Below are positions 27,276 through 38,142 of a stretch of 64,000 bases of DNA, one piece after another. A program made the position numbers and the translations under genes. This DNA is from Anaerostipes sp. (GTDB taxonomy: Bacteria; Bacillota; Clostridia; Lachnospirales; Lachnospiraceae), in NCBI GenBank assembly GCA_028697725.1, contig JAQVEG010000003.1:53741-117740 (forward strand), given 5' to 3'. The notes below the pieces were generated by a model, which was not told the DNA's origin, did no database searches, and saw only the letters and a program-made list of their open reading frames with translations. Numbering within the stretch: the first letter of the stretch is position 1; every line of letters begins with the position of its first letter.

Positions 27276-27746
27276 TTATCCAAGATTCCTTACTTTAAAG
27301 TCTCTTTGTGCTTCTCTTCTTTGATCCTTTTTCGCAATGTCTTGTCGCTTGTCATACAACTTCTTACCTCGGCAAACTCCAAACTCCAGCTTCACTAAAC
27401 TTCCTCGAAAATATACACGAAGTGGAATCAAGGTAAATCCCTTTTGTTTCACTTGCCCTTGTATCTTGGCAATCTCACTGTTGTGAAGAAGAAGCTTTCG
27501 CTCCCTCAATGGATCCTTGTTAAAAATATTTCCTTTTTCATATGGACTGATATGCATCTGCTTAATGTACACTTCTCCATTATCAATACTGATAAATGCT
27601 TCTTTGATACTACAGTGTCCCTGCCTTAAAGACTTTACTTCTGTTCCATGAAGAACAATCCCTGCCTCAAAGGTATCCTCTACAAAATAATCATGTCTTG
27701 CTTTTTTATTATTTGCAATCAGTTTAATTCCACCTGACTTACTCAT
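27276..27746 (-). CDS. smpB: SsrA-binding protein
   Basis: Binds tmRNA and delivers it to stalled ribosomes. The ~156-residue product has [35 protein letters not shown] at the N-terminus, the [16 protein letters not shown] block and a basic C-terminal tail. Two in-frame ATGs exist; the second (27746) is preferred because AGGAGG abuts the first. It overlaps the 3' end of rnr, and ssrA follows about 70 bp on. Confidence 0.95.
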   Translation of the reverse strand: MSKSGGIKLIANNKKARHDYFVEDTFEAGIVLHGTEVKSLRQGHCSIKEAFISIDNGEVYIKQMHISPYEKGNIFNKDPLRERKLLLHNSEIAKIQGQVKQKGFTLIPLRVYFRGSLVKLEFGVCRGKKLYDKRQDIAKKDQRREAQRDFKVRNLG

Positions 27747-29892
27747 TTGGTTCTTCATCCTCCTCTACCAATTCAAAATCAATATTTTTCAATAAAATAT
27801 CAACTTCCTTAACTCTAATCTTCACCTTTTGTCCCAGCTTAAACGTACGATTTGTTCTTTCTCCAACCATTGAATAGGTGTGTTCATCATAAAAATAATA
27901 ATCTCCTGGAAGTTTTGAAACATGAATCATTCCTTCGATTGTATTTGGTAATTCTATATAAACACCCCATGCTGTCACACTTGAAATCACACCTTCATAT
28001 TCTTCGCCAATATGACGTTCCATATATTGTGCTTTCTTCAATTTCTCAACTTCACGCTCTACCTCTTCTGCACGACGTTCCGTTTTTGATGAATCTAAAG
28101 CAACTTTTGACAAAGTCTCTTCATAATGATGAATTCTCTTTTTATTTAAATTCCCACGTAGATTCTCTTTGATAATTCGATGAATCTGTAAATCTGGATA
28201 TCTACGAATTGGTGATGTAAAATGACAGTAATACTTAGTAGAAAGTCCAAAATGTCCTGCACTTTCTGTTGTGTAACGTGCCTGCTTCATAGAACGAAGG
28301 GTTAGTCTGCTAATCAACGGCTCCTCTGGTGTTCCTTCCACTTTTTCTAACAGTTTTTGCACCTCTTTTGGGTGAATCTCATCCTTCGTGGACTTTAAAT
28401 AAATTCCAAAGTTCTCTAAAAATGCTCGAAGCTGATTGATCTTCTCTGTGTCTGGATTCTCATGGTTACGATATACAAAAGGAATTTCCTGCCAGTAATA
28501 TTCTTCTGCAATGGTTTCATTTGCCATTAACATAAAATCTTCAATAATCTTCGTTGCCGCATTTCTCATGGAAGGAAATACATCCGTTGGTCTTCCATCT
28601 TCATCTAACAAAATCTTAGACTCTGGAAAATCAAAATCAATGCTTCCTCTTTTGTGACGGCTTCTTCTAATAATCTCAGACAGCTCTGCCATCAAATGAA
28701 ACATAGGAACTAAAGGCTTATATCTCTTGCACTGCTCTTCTTCCTCTTTTAGAACAGCAGAAACATCTGTATAAGACATTCTCTCATTGACATTAATTAA
28801 AGTCTCAGCAATCTCATGGTCAGTAACTTTTCCGTTAAAATCAATATCCATAATACAGCTTAAGGCTAAACGGTCACAGCCAGCATTCAAGGAACAAATA
28901 CCATTGGATAACTGATGAGGAAGCATAGGAATCACACGGTCTACTAAGTAAACACTTGTTCCTCTTTTTTTAGCCTCTTTATCTAATGGAGAATTCTCGG
29001 TCACATATTCAGATACATCTGCAATATGAACTCCCAACCGATATCCCTTTTCATTCTTTGTAAGTGTAATGGCATCATCTAAATCCTTAGCATCTTCTCC
29101 ATCAATCGTTACTGTATCCCAAGTTCTAATATCCTTACGATTCATAAACTTAGAAGTATCAACCTCTCCTGGCACTTGTCCAACTTGATGAATCACACTC
29201 TCATCAAATTCCGTTGGAATATTATATGCTTTTACAATGGATAAAATGTCAACTCTTGGATCATCTTTATGACCTAAAACTTCTGTAACCTTTCCCTCTG
29301 GACTATGATTCTCATCTCCATAAGAAAGGATTTCTACTACAACTTTAAATCCAGTGGTCAAATTCCCACAGTTCTTCTTTGCAATAAAAATATCACTGTC
29401 AAACTTTTGATTATCTGGTGTTACAAACCCAAAGCTTTTATTTTGCTGGAATGTTCCAACCATATGTGTAATTCCACGCTCTAAAACCTTTATCACTCGG
29501 GCTTCTTTTCTTTTCCCTGGTTTTGGATCTGCTACTGTCACTTCAATAAGAACTGTATCTGACTGGAAGGCATCCTTCATATCACGTTCTCCAATGAAGT
29601 AATCTCCTTCTTCTCCCTCTACACTTACAAATCCAAATCCACGTTGATTACATGTAAATACACCAGTCTTGGTTTCAATCTCCATCTTTTTATATTTTCC
29701 ACGTTTGGTAACCTGAATCTTACCTTCTTTTATCAAATCCTTTAAAAGATGAACAAACTCTTTTCTTTCTTCTGGTGCCACACCAAGCAAATAACCTAAT
29801 TCCTTCTGCTTTAATGGCTGATATTGTGGATCATATATCAAATTCGTTATTTTCTTTTTTCTTTCTTTATATTCTTTTTCTTCTCTATCCAT
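27739..29892 (-). CDS. rnr: Ribonuclease R
   Basis: Processive 3'-5' exoribonuclease that degrades structured RNA and, with tmRNA, non-stop mRNA. The 717-residue product has a winged helix (~1-65), cold-shock domains (~70-230), an RNB catalytic domain with [14 protein letters not shown] (metal-binding aspartates, residue ~268-280) and a C-terminal S1 domain ([30 protein letters not shown]). Part of secG-rnr-smpB-ssrA. Confidence 0.97.
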   Translation of the reverse strand: MDREEKEYKERKKKITNLIYDPQYQPLKQKELGYLLGVAPEERKEFVHLLKDLIKEGKIQVTKRGKYKKMEIETKTGVFTCNQRGFGFVSVEGEEGDYFIGERDMKDAFQSDTVLIEVTVADPKPGKRKEARVIKVLERGITHMVGTFQQNKSFGFVTPDNQKFDSDIFIAKKNCGNLTTGFKVVVEILSYGDENHSPEGKVTEVLGHKDDPRVDILSIVKAYNIPTEFDESVIHQVGQVPGEVDTSKFMNRKDIRTWDTVTIDGEDAKDLDDAITLTKNEKGYRLGVHIADVSEYVTENSPLDKEAKKRGTSVYLVDRVIPMLPHQLSNGICSLNAGCDRLALSCIMDIDFNGKVTDHEIAETLINVNERMSYTDVSAVLKEEEEQCKRYKPLVPMFHLMAELSEIIRRSRHKRGSIDFDFPESKILLDEDGRPTDVFPSMRNAATKIIEDFMLMANETIAEEYYWQEIPFVYRNHENPDTEKINQLRAFLENFGIYLKSTKDEIHPKEVQKLLEKVEGTPEEPLISRLTLRSMKQARYTTESAGHFGLSTKYYCHFTSPIRRYPDLQIHRIIKENLRGNLNKKRIHHYEETLSKVALDSSKTERRAEEVEREVEKLKKAQYMERHIGEEYEGVISSVTAWGVYIELPNTIEGMIHVSKLPGDYYFYDEHTYSMVGERTNRTFKLGQKVKIRVKEVDILLKNIDFELVEEDEEPNE

Positions 29893-29950
29893 ACTACTCC
29901 TCTTGTTTTCTTCATTCTTGTGTTGTTATTATTTCTCGTGAAATAACAAA

Positions 29951-29978
29951 AGGTACTTCTTAAACTTAAGAAGTACCT
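29951..29978 (-). terminator. Hairpin between secG and rnr (partial terminator)
   Basis: A 12-bp perfect stem, AGGTACTTCTTA with TAAGAAGTACCT, loop 4, followed on the minus strand by TTTGTTATTT. It could reduce read-through from secG into rnr. Confidence 0.7.
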
Positions 29979-29984
29979 AAATCT

Positions 29985-30221
29985 CTAAATAAACTTAGAA
30001 CAAAGAATTGCTGCTGTTATAAAGAACACAACTGTAAAAAATGTGGTCATCTTAATAATTGTTCCTTCCTTTGAACGTCCCTTATTCTTGCTCCAATATG
30101 TTCCTGAAGTTGTCTGTCCTGTTAAGGAACCCAACCCAGCTTCTTTTCCTTCTTGCATCAATACTAATATAATTAAACCGATACATGCGATAATAAAAAT
30201 TACGGTTAATGCTGTTTTCAC
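29985..30221 (-). CDS. secG: Preprotein translocase subunit SecG
   Basis: Small accessory subunit of the SecYEG channel. The 78-residue product has two membrane segments (residues ~3-22 and ~57-76) around the conserved LMQEGKEAGLGSLTGQTTSGTYW loop. It starts with GTG, preceded by AGGAGG at good spacing. Upstream of rnr, downstream of eno, a standard Firmicutes order. Confidence 0.95.
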   Translation of the reverse strand: MKTALTVIFIIACIGLIILVLMQEGKEAGLGSLTGQTTSGTYWSKNKGRSKEGTIIKMTTFFTVVFFITAAILCSKFI

Positions 30222-30302
30222 GATAAATTCCTCCTAAATTGCTATTCACTGTTGTCCATTCTATCATATTTATTTTTCACATGCAAGTTAGAATCCCTGA
30301 TT

Positions 30303-31598
30303 TTACAAAATCTCATGGTAACTTTTTACATCACTTAACAATTCCTCAATGCGAATTAATTGATTATATTTTGATGTGCGGTCTGATCTACATGGAGCCC
30401 CTGCCTTAATATACTGACTGCTAACGGCTACTGCCAAATCTGCAATCACAGAATCTTCTGTTTCTCCTGAACGATGAGAAATAATAATATCATATCCGGC
30501 TTTTTTTGCAGTTTCAATGGTTTCTAGCGTTTCCGTTAATGTTCCTACTTGATTAAGCTTAACCAAGATACTATTTCCAATGCCCTGCTTGATTCCTTGC
30601 TCCAATCTGTCTTTATTTGTTACAAACAAATCATCTCCAACAAGTAAAATCTTATCTCCAAGACGATAGGTCAATACTTTCCATCCATCATAATCCTCCT
30701 CGTTTAACCCATCTTCAATAGACATTATAGGAAAATTTTCTACTAAAGTTTCAAAATATTGAACCATCTCTTCAGAATTTCGTTTTATCTCTTTCCCTTT
30801 CATTTCACTTTCCCCGGGAAAATAATAAACATCCTCGTCTTCATTATATAATTCTGATGCTGCACAGTCCATGGCAATCATGACTTCTTCCTCTGGTTTA
30901 TACCCAGCAGATTCAATTGCCTCTACAAGAAGATCTAAGGCTTCTATGGTACTGCCCAAATCAGGAGCAAATCCACCTTCATCTCCAACTGCCGTATTCA
31001 TACCATCTTTTTTTAGAATTTTCTTTAATGTATGATATATTTCTGTCCCCATAACCATTGCATCTTTTAAAGACTCTGCACCAACTGGAACAATCATAAA
31101 CTCCTGAAAATCAACAAGATTATCTGCGTGTTTTCCTCCATTTAATATATTCATCATGGGCATTGGCATTCCCTTTGTAAAACATCCCCCAAGATATTGA
31201 AACAGTGGAATCCCAAGAAAATCTGCTGCTGCCTTTGCTGTTGCCAATGAAACCCCAAGAATTGCATTTGCACCAAACTTTTCTTTGTTCTTCGTTCCAT
31301 CTGCTTCTATCATAATAGTGTCAACTAGCATTTGTTTTTTTGCACATTTTCCAAGGAGTCGGTCTGCCAGTCTATGATTCACATGGTTTACGGCTGTTTG
31401 CACCCCTTTTCCATGGAACCTCTTTTCCTTATCCCTTAATTCTACTGCCTCAAACTTTCCTGTAGAAGCTCCAGATGGAACCATTGCTCGTCCCATACTT
31501 CCATCTTCCAAAACTACATCTACCTCAACTGTTGGATTTCCTCTAGAGTCTAAAACTTCTCGACCTATGATATTTTTAATATTGCATCCACTTTTCAT
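30303..31598 (-). CDS. eno: Enolase
   Basis: Interconverts 2-phosphoglycerate and phosphoenolpyruvate in glycolysis. The 431-residue product contains [83 protein letters not shown] and [10 protein letters not shown], i.e. all catalytic blocks. The ATG at 31598 has AAAGGA upstream; the extra codons upstream begin with TTG and lack a site. Confidence 0.97.
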   Translation of the reverse strand: MKSGCNIKNIIGREVLDSRGNPTVEVDVVLEDGSMGRAMVPSGASTGKFEAVELRDKEKRFHGKGVQTAVNHVNHRLADRLLGKCAKKQMLVDTIMIEADGTKNKEKFGANAILGVSLATAKAAADFLGIPLFQYLGGCFTKGMPMPMMNILNGGKHADNLVDFQEFMIVPVGAESLKDAMVMGTEIYHTLKKILKKDGMNTAVGDEGGFAPDLGSTIEALDLLVEAIESAGYKPEEEVMIAMDCAASELYNEDEDVYYFPGESEMKGKEIKRNSEEMVQYFETLVENFPIMSIEDGLNEEDYDGWKVLTYRLGDKILLVGDDLFVTNKDRLEQGIKQGIGNSILVKLNQVGTLTETLETIETAKKAGYDIIISHRSGETEDSVIADLAVAVSSQYIKAGAPCRSDRTSKYNQLIRIEELLSDVKSYHEIL

Positions 31599-31674
31599 GA
31601 CTTTATCCTTTCTCAAAATAATTCTGATAATATTGTATCCATGTCATGAAAAAATATACAGTTTTCAGGTATTT

Positions 31675-32313
31675 CTATAATGATATCACTCGATTACACG
31701 CCTCCATGACATCATCATCGTGGGATACAATCAATATGGTTTTCCCTTGTTTTTGAAAATTATGGAGCAAGGAAATCACATCCCTTTTATTATCCCAATC
31801 TAAAGAACCCGTTGGTTCATCTGCTAAAATCAAATCAAAATCACGTAAAAATGCTCGTGCAATGGCAACTCTTTGCTGCTCACCTCCGGACAGTTGATAT
31901 ACTTTCTTTGATAAATCAACTTCTAGTCCAACTTTCTTTAATGCTTCTATCTTTGCTTTTTTCTTCTCTTGTTTTGACAACTTTGAGTCTATCATTGGAA
32001 TTTCCAGATTGTAATCGATACTTTTTTCATCGACTAGAGCATAATTTTGAAATAAATATAAAACCTTTTCTCTCATCAATGCAACGGACTTCTTGCTCCC
32101 AAACTTCGGAAGATCTTCTCCAAATAAACATACTTTCCCCTCATCTGGCTGCTCAAACATTCCTATAATATTTAGAAGAGTACTCTTTCCACATCCACTT
32201 TTTCCTTTGATTCCAACCATTTCTCCCTGTTCTACCGTAAATGTAATGTCCTTTAAAACATGCTTTTCTTTGAAACTTTTATGGATATGCTCTACTTCGC
32301 AAACTTGATTCAT
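31675..32313 (-). CDS. ABC ATPase of the lactococcin 972-type export group
   Basis: A 212-residue cytoplasmic ATPase with Walker A GKSGCGKST (residues ~38-46), signature LSGGEQQRVAIARA, Walker B LILADEPTGSLD and the switch histidine in IVSHDD. The LYLFQNYALVDEKSIDYNLEI stretch after the Q-loop is characteristic of ATPases paired with bacteriocin-associated seven-TM proteins (TIGR03608-like). Its partner is the 713-residue protein immediately upstream (gap 2 bp). Last gene of the accessory island; role probably export or self-protection. Confidence 0.85.
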   Translation of the reverse strand: MNQVCEVEHIHKSFKEKHVLKDITFTVEQGEMVGIKGKSGCGKSTLLNIIGMFEQPDEGKVCLFGEDLPKFGSKKSVALMREKVLYLFQNYALVDEKSIDYNLEIPMIDSKLSKQEKKKAKIEALKKVGLEVDLSKKVYQLSGGEQQRVAIARAFLRDFDLILADEPTGSLDWDNKRDVISLLHNFQKQGKTILIVSHDDDVMEACNRVISL

Positions 32314-32315
32314 TT

Positions 32316-34457
32316 CTATACTCCTCCCTTTAATGTTTTCAACAGCATCTTCTTTTCTAAATGGCTAATATAAATAGAAAGTAAAATCCAATCAAAAATT
32401 GTAATTATTATTGCCTCTACAAGAAGCATAATGACATCTTCCCCTTGGTTCAAAAGAATAGACCCAAGAACTGAAATTGCTGTCATTCCAAATTCCAGCA
32501 AATATATCTTTGTATATACTTGTTTCCTTTTCCATCCAAACAACCGTTTTATAGCATAATCTTGTCGTTTCCGCTCAAATAATATAGTGCTAGTCTGCAT
32601 TGTTAAATACAACACAGCAGCTCCCGCAATGACCATCATCAACACTTGAATTCTTAAATCCATCTTCAATTCATTTATCTTAATTCTTGCTTTCTCGTTA
32701 ATCTGAATAAAATGTACAAAATTATCATCCAATTGGTATTTTTTAAGAATTGGCAGCAGACTCTTATAAGTATCTTTACTTGACTTTATAATCGGTATTT
32801 TTAATGGGTCACTATCTGAATTTCCAAGAATTGCATCTCTATCCCCCAGACAGCTATTTTCTTCTGTTACAACCTGAATAATAGAATCCCAGACCATATT
32901 CCCCTGATTTTCATTGACCTCTGGATGAAAAGAAAATATACTCTGGTTATTCTTCATCCATACAATTTTTAATTTTTGCTCCATTACTTTTTTTGATGGC
33001 TGTATTTTATAATAATCAATATCTGCATCTTTTTTCATGGATGCTCTATCTTCAAGATAGTATTTTCGTATCTTCTTTTCTTCTTGTTTATATTTTTCTG
33101 GAACAAGCAATATCCAGTCTGATTCCTTCTCAGAAATTGATATTCTTTGTCCCTTTGTGTCATACAATGCATACTTTTTCAAGTAATTAGGATTTACTTT
33201 ACAGTCATTGTATCCTTTCCATTCTTGATTTTGCTCATCTTCTACCTGCTGTTTTTCATAACTTGCTGCATTGATTAAAATTGCACCCATTTGATTTAAT
33301 TTTGGATATAAATCTCGGCGTACTGTAATCTCTGTTTCCCGTTCTCCTTCTTCACCACTGTCATTTCCATTACACCAAGCATCAAAAACTCCATAGTTAC
33401 TGCTTTGATCCCAGCCTTGATACATTTTCTGTTTACTTCGTATTGTGCCATATTGATGAAACACTCCAGCTATAAACAAAATCAAAAAGACTGTTGCCAA
33501 TACTTTGATTCCCATATTCACCATTGTAATAATTAATGTTCTATCTTTCCCTTTTAATTCATCCCTCACTCTGCATCCTTTCACAAGCCCAATTCCAATG
33601 AGCATTGTAATAAAAAAGAAAGCAAGAAATCCAATTCCCATATATTTTATGAGGAAAAGAATATACTCCTGTCTTTTTTGAAGAAGAATCATAAGAAGTG
33701 TTTCTATTAACATCAGACCAAGATATAGTTTATAAAAATAAGACTGTAGAAATAACACAGCCTTTCTTTTTCCATATCCAAAGATCCTTAATATTGCCGT
33801 TTCCTTTGCACTTCGATATAAGTAATACAAAAATAGCAAGAAAAATAATCCGATAAAAAACAGATTTGCTTCTATAAATATGGTTTCATCCATAATCGGT
33901 AATGTAACCGCATCATCTCCACTTTCCAAATTTTTTAGCGTCGTAATCTTTGGTGCTAGATTTTTTTTGCTTTTTTTATTTATCTCTTTACACAATACTT
34001 TCTTATATCCTTCAATATCATCCTTATTCTTTAATTCTACATAATAGGTTCCCCCAGCAGGAATTGCATCTACGATTTCTGACATATCTTCTAGTTTTAC
34101 GTGTAGTTGATTCTTATAGTATCTATTCCACGTTTCTGCCTCTTTCCATTTGTCAAAGCACTTACTATCCCCCTGAACCATAGAATAATTCACCAAGTTA
34201 GTCCGTCCACTTGAAGTCTGTGTTATGGTTGTACGAAACACATTTGCATTATATTGTTTAGATGCTTTCATTAAGGCATCCATCATATCATCGTTTGTAT
34301 TGCCTGTTTCAGATGCTTTCGGCAAGTAGAATCGATTTCCACTTGATTGATTTATTTTTGAAACTTCCTGTATCTTTTGATTCGAAAACTGTATTGACAA
34401 AATTCCAGCCTGAAGTGCAAGAAAACAAATCAGGATAATAGAGCATATTCTTTTCAT
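32316..34457 (-). CDS. Bacteriocin-associated integral membrane protein (FtsX-like permease)
   Basis: A 713-residue membrane protein. It has an N-terminal signal/anchor (residues 1-25), an extracytoplasmic part, a group of membrane segments at ~190-340, a second large outside domain (~340-600) and further segments at ~620-705. This plan and the paired ATPase match the TIGR01654-like 'bacteriocin-associated integral membrane' family, permeases found beside class II or lactococcin 972-type bacteriocins and thought to give immunity or aid export. GAGGAGG precedes the start. Whether it serves the island's peptide or another compound is unknown. Confidence 0.75.
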   Translation of the reverse strand: MKRICSIILICFLALQAGILSIQFSNQKIQEVSKINQSSGNRFYLPKASETGNTNDDMMDALMKASKQYNANVFRTTITQTSSGRTNLVNYSMVQGDSKCFDKWKEAETWNRYYKNQLHVKLEDMSEIVDAIPAGGTYYVELKNKDDIEGYKKVLCKEINKKSKKNLAPKITTLKNLESGDDAVTLPIMDETIFIEANLFFIGLFFLLFLYYLYRSAKETAILRIFGYGKRKAVLFLQSYFYKLYLGLMLIETLLMILLQKRQEYILFLIKYMGIGFLAFFFITMLIGIGLVKGCRVRDELKGKDRTLIITMVNMGIKVLATVFLILFIAGVFHQYGTIRSKQKMYQGWDQSSNYGVFDAWCNGNDSGEEGERETEITVRRDLYPKLNQMGAILINAASYEKQQVEDEQNQEWKGYNDCKVNPNYLKKYALYDTKGQRISISEKESDWILLVPEKYKQEEKKIRKYYLEDRASMKKDADIDYYKIQPSKKVMEQKLKIVWMKNNQSIFSFHPEVNENQGNMVWDSIIQVVTEENSCLGDRDAILGNSDSDPLKIPIIKSSKDTYKSLLPILKKYQLDDNFVHFIQINEKARIKINELKMDLRIQVLMMVIAGAAVLYLTMQTSTILFERKRQDYAIKRLFGWKRKQVYTKIYLLEFGMTAISVLGSILLNQGEDVIMLLVEAIIITIFDWILLSIYISHLEKKMLLKTLKGGV

Positions 34458-34501
34458 GTTATTCCTCCTCGTATTATTTCATCCGTTGGAAATTGGTTGC
34501 A

Positions 34502-35146
34502 TTATATTCCATATATTACTCTATCTAGAAATCCAAGAGAAATTGCTATCACAATTGGCACAATAGCAGAAAAAACTGTTCCTGCTTCCTCTATCTTTTG
34601 TAGTGAATATTGTTCACTACTAAATTTCATAACAAATCTAAAAAACATCTTTTTACATAAGCAATATATGAAATACCCAAGCATTGTTCCTAATGTATTT
34701 AAAAATAAATCTACTACATCAGATCCTCGAAACAAGAATAACTGCCAGCACTCAACAAATAAGGAAATCAAGAATCCAAATAAGGTTACCTTCAAAAAAG
34801 AATTATATCTATTACAAATCAAAGGAACCAAAAACCCAACAGGCATAAACAACAATACATTTCCAACGATATTGTACACTCCAAACATTCCTTCATTTAA
34901 CATTTCACCAATTCCATTTATCAAATTTATATTTATTGTTGAAATATCTATTTTTAAATGAAATCCACTCATTGGTGTAATTCCTGTAATAACGGTAATT
35001 ACATTCATTATGCTGCCAAAACACAAAAGTCCGACCATATTCCATTTGTTATACGTTATCTTCAGGTTATATTTAATTACCAAAAACCATATTAAATAAA
35101 AAACCATTATTACTATTTCATTTCTTATAAGTAATTGTGAATCCAT
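34502..35146 (-). CDS. VanZ-like membrane protein
   Basis: A 214-residue protein with five to six membrane segments. The VanZ-family core is visible as NIVGNVLLFMPVGFLVPLI followed by LISLFVECWQLFLFRGSDVVDLFLNTLGTMLGYFIY (residues ~113-165). VanZ of Enterococcus raises teicoplanin tolerance by an unclear route; relatives are common in peptide-antibiotic clusters. Located between the ABC exporter and the bacteriocin-associated permease, it may add to producer protection. Confidence 0.8.
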   Translation of the reverse strand: MDSQLLIRNEIVIMVFYLIWFLVIKYNLKITYNKWNMVGLLCFGSIMNVITVITGITPMSGFHLKIDISTININLINGIGEMLNEGMFGVYNIVGNVLLFMPVGFLVPLICNRYNSFLKVTLFGFLISLFVECWQLFLFRGSDVVDLFLNTLGTMLGYFIYCLCKKMFFRFVMKFSSEQYSLQKIEEAGTVFSAIVPIVIAISLGFLDRVIYGI

Positions 35147-35163
35147 ATTGTTATCTTCCTCTC

Positions 35164-36918
35164 TTATATATTATCTTGTAGAGAATAGAGTTTATAATAT
35201 ATGCCTTTATTTTTCAACAAGTCATCATGAGTACCAATCTCGTTTATTCTACCTTTATCTAAAACAATAATCTTGTTTGCCTTCAACATTAACTCACTAA
35301 ACCTATGCATAATTAATATTTTAATTTTTCCATCAGTTTCAGAAATAATTGAATTCAACACTTTTTTCTCTGACATCAAATCTAACGAGGAATTAGGTTC
35401 ATCAAAAATATATAGCTCTGCGTCACTAATTAATGCTCGAGCAGTAGCCAATTTTTGCCATTGTCCAATAGAAATCTGTTGTCCCTCTGAAAATTGATAT
35501 CCTAGTATTTGATTCTTTTTTTCTTTGAACTCATTAAGTCCTACTTTTACAAGCAACTCATCTATTCTCGACGATCCCTTTTCTTCTAAATTACCATACA
35601 AAATATTTTCAGATATCTTTGTTTCATATTTTATATAATTTTGAAACATCACTCCTACCTTTTCTCGATAGGCTTCTTTGTTCAAAAGCTTCAAATCTAT
35701 CCCATTTACATATATCATTCCCTCATAATCATGATAAACACACATTAATATCTTCATAAGTGTCGATTTTCCTGACCCATTGTATCCCATTAATATAACA
35801 AAATCTGATGGATCAAATGAAATATTAATATTCTTTAATGTGTAATCTTGCTGATTCTTATATTTATAAGAGACATCTTCTAATTTTATATTCAATATTT
35901 TGTCTATTATAATACCATTTGAATTAACATTCTCAAGTGGTAATTCAAAAAAATTTTTAACTTGAATTATTACAGCTACATTCTTGTATATTGTTGATAG
36001 TTGTTTAAAGATTGAAATCATATTTTGCTTTAGACTACTAATAGAATTATTATATAAAATAAATTGACCAATTAATAGTTTTCCAATAAATGTTTGAAAA
36101 ACAATTGTCGCCGTTATCAAAAAATCAATTACTGTTTCTACCATACTAAGTATACTGTATAGTAAAGTTTTTCTATTGTATATATTTTCTAATTTTGAAT
36201 TTGTGACTCCTTTTATTTCTTCATACTGTTTAATAAAATGCGAGAATAAATTAAATACTTTTATCTCTTTAAAAGACTCTGCATTTGTTAATACATATGA
36301 AATATATGAACTTCTCCTTTCTAATTCTGTATTTTCAATTATTGTATCATATTCAAGCAAACTATATTTTTTTTCAAAATAATATCTAACGATTGGAACT
36401 GCAATTATTGTTAAAAGAAATAGTATATTATATTTCATCAGTATTACTATATAGGAAACTGTACCAATTAAATTTGATATTACATTAAAAAATGTTTCCA
36501 AATTCCCTAATATTCCGGTGTTTGCATCATATTGTGTTCTATTAATCAAATCATACACATCACTGCTTTCAAATTCCTTACTATCAAGTTTGGATATCTT
36601 TTTTAATATCTTTATCTGCATAAAAGTTTCAAATTTTATTTCATTTGTCTTTAATCTTAACTGAACAAAATTTAATAACAGTTCATTTAATATTTCATAT
36701 ATTGACAATGCAATTATCAATATCATAATAATTTTTAGGCTCTCTGATTTTAATTGAATATCATTGATTATCCTTTGGGTTAATAATAGAGATATTATTG
36801 GATTAATTCCATTTAAAATTGCTTCTAATATTAAAAGAACAAAATAAGATGCTTTAAAACTAACTATTCTTTTTATTGACCAAATCAATCCCTTAATTAT
36901 TCTTTTGGTATTTTTCAT
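35164..36918 (-). CDS. ABC exporter (fused permease-ATPase), no peptidase domain
   Basis: A 584-residue half transporter: six membrane segments (~20-310) then an ATPase with Walker A MGYNGSGKST, a shortened signature ISIGQWQKLATARA and Walker B LYIFDEPNSSLD. The SIGQWQK signature form recalls lanthipeptide and other peptide exporters. No N-terminal C39 protease is fused, so it should export the peptide without cutting the leader. AT content is higher than in the flanking housekeeping genes. Likely the exporter for the modified peptide encoded at 41814-41987. Confidence 0.85.
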   Translation of the reverse strand: MKNTKRIIKGLIWSIKRIVSFKASYFVLLILEAILNGINPIISLLLTQRIINDIQLKSESLKIIMILIIALSIYEILNELLLNFVQLRLKTNEIKFETFMQIKILKKISKLDSKEFESSDVYDLINRTQYDANTGILGNLETFFNVISNLIGTVSYIVILMKYNILFLLTIIAVPIVRYYFEKKYSLLEYDTIIENTELERRSSYISYVLTNAESFKEIKVFNLFSHFIKQYEEIKGVTNSKLENIYNRKTLLYSILSMVETVIDFLITATIVFQTFIGKLLIGQFILYNNSISSLKQNMISIFKQLSTIYKNVAVIIQVKNFFELPLENVNSNGIIIDKILNIKLEDVSYKYKNQQDYTLKNINISFDPSDFVILMGYNGSGKSTLMKILMCVYHDYEGMIYVNGIDLKLLNKEAYREKVGVMFQNYIKYETKISENILYGNLEEKGSSRIDELLVKVGLNEFKEKKNQILGYQFSEGQQISIGQWQKLATARALISDAELYIFDEPNSSLDLMSEKKVLNSIISETDGKIKILIMHRFSELMLKANKIIVLDKGRINEIGTHDDLLKNKGIYYKLYSLQDNI

Positions 36919-36933
36919 TAAATGAAATCCTTT

Positions 36934-38136
36934 CTAATTCTCCTTCTCTTGTATTCTCAACTGAAACATCCATGGTGCCACTACTGCACATATAACAATA
37001 TAGGCTATTGCTGATAATACTATTGCTGTAACAGGTAAAACAAAAAAAGAACCTATTTGATACTGAAATAATTTATCTAGATATGAAAAAATACTAATTC
37101 CATTGGCTGGTTGTATTAAGGCTATCTTTCTTACTACATAAGGAACATAATCACTACTGCATAAAACTTTAGGTATCAGCAAAATTACACCGGTTAAAAT
37201 CAGTGACGGATAGGTTTTTTGAATCATAGCATTCAAAAGAGTTCCTGTAAAAGCAATTGCCATAATTGATATCCATGCAACAAAAATAAAGTAGATATAT
37301 AACTCACCAAAATTCCAGTTATAAGGAACCAGAAAAAAATCCGCCATCATTTGTATTTGTGAATTCCATCCTGATATTCCTCCAATTGAAAAAGTAATCA
37401 ATGATACAATGGCTGTACAAAGGACAAACACTAGGCTCAAATAAAAACTCATAGATAATATTTTCTTTACACCAATCAACATAAGTCGTTTTTTATCCAT
37501 AGAATTTAAAATCAAATCCATATGCGTTTCCTTTTCAAAAGAGAACAACTGATTTGAGATAATAACTGCAAGAAATGCAATTATCATATATACAAAATGC
37601 ATTGATTTTAATAAAACCGGCCATTGCTCAACAAACTCAATCTTGAATGTCTGCTTCATTTTTGACACATATTTTAAAAGTGCCCCTCTTTCTTTTATTG
37701 GTACTTTAGAATTAGTTGCTTGTTCTTTTATTTTTTCTCTATGCAGTTTATAAAAGTAATTTGTATTTTTTATTTTCCGAAGTTGAAAGCTGTCCTCCTC
37801 GCCAATGGGAGCATATGCTACTCTCAACAGTTGATATAATCCTGGATACTTGCCATCAATGATTATATCTGATTCATCCTTATCTGGTAATTTCTTATAA
37901 AACGCTAACACTTCGTTTAATCTTTTTGTCGATAAGCTTCCTTGAATTTTTTTGTATTTTTCTTTTCTTGCCTTTATTGCTTTTACTCCTGATATCTTGG
38001 TTTCCTTTCCTTTTGAAAAAGAATACATATCATAATCGTGAACAAAAAATAATGGAAGAGCTGCTGATAATATAAATAATATAAAAACAAGAATAACAAC
38101 AGCCATATTGCTTTTATTTTTTTTTAATTCATACAT
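36934..38136 (-). CDS. ABC-2-type membrane protein, copy B
   Basis: A 400-residue membrane protein: one N-terminal segment (~13-32), an extracytoplasmic domain (~35-170) and five segments to the C-terminus. It shares layout and short motifs with the upstream gene: a LNEVLAFYKKL helix, a YPGLYQLLRVAYAP stretch and VVRKIALIQPANG near the end correspond to similar parts of copy A, so the two arose by tandem duplication. With the ATPase at 39320 it would form a heteromeric ABC-2 pump, a common immunity device. Confidence 0.7.
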   Translation of the reverse strand: MYELKKNKSNMAVVILVFILFILSAALPLFFVHDYDMYSFSKGKETKISGVKAIKARKEKYKKIQGSLSTKRLNEVLAFYKKLPDKDESDIIIDGKYPGLYQLLRVAYAPIGEEDSFQLRKIKNTNYFYKLHREKIKEQATNSKVPIKERGALLKYVSKMKQTFKIEFVEQWPVLLKSMHFVYMIIAFLAVIISNQLFSFEKETHMDLILNSMDKKRLMLIGVKKILSMSFYLSLVFVLCTAIVSLITFSIGGISGWNSQIQMMADFFLVPYNWNFGELYIYFIFVAWISIMAIAFTGTLLNAMIQKTYPSLILTGVILLIPKVLCSSDYVPYVVRKIALIQPANGISIFSYLDKLFQYQIGSFFVLPVTAIVLSAIAYIVICAVVAPWMFQLRIQEKEN

Positions 38137-38142
38137 TGGTTA

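Noticed and set aside
34497..34961. 154-codon plus-strand frame opposite the VanZ-like gene
   Set aside because: It has no ribosome site, odd composition for a protein and lies fully antisense to a gene with clear family motifs; a shadow frame.
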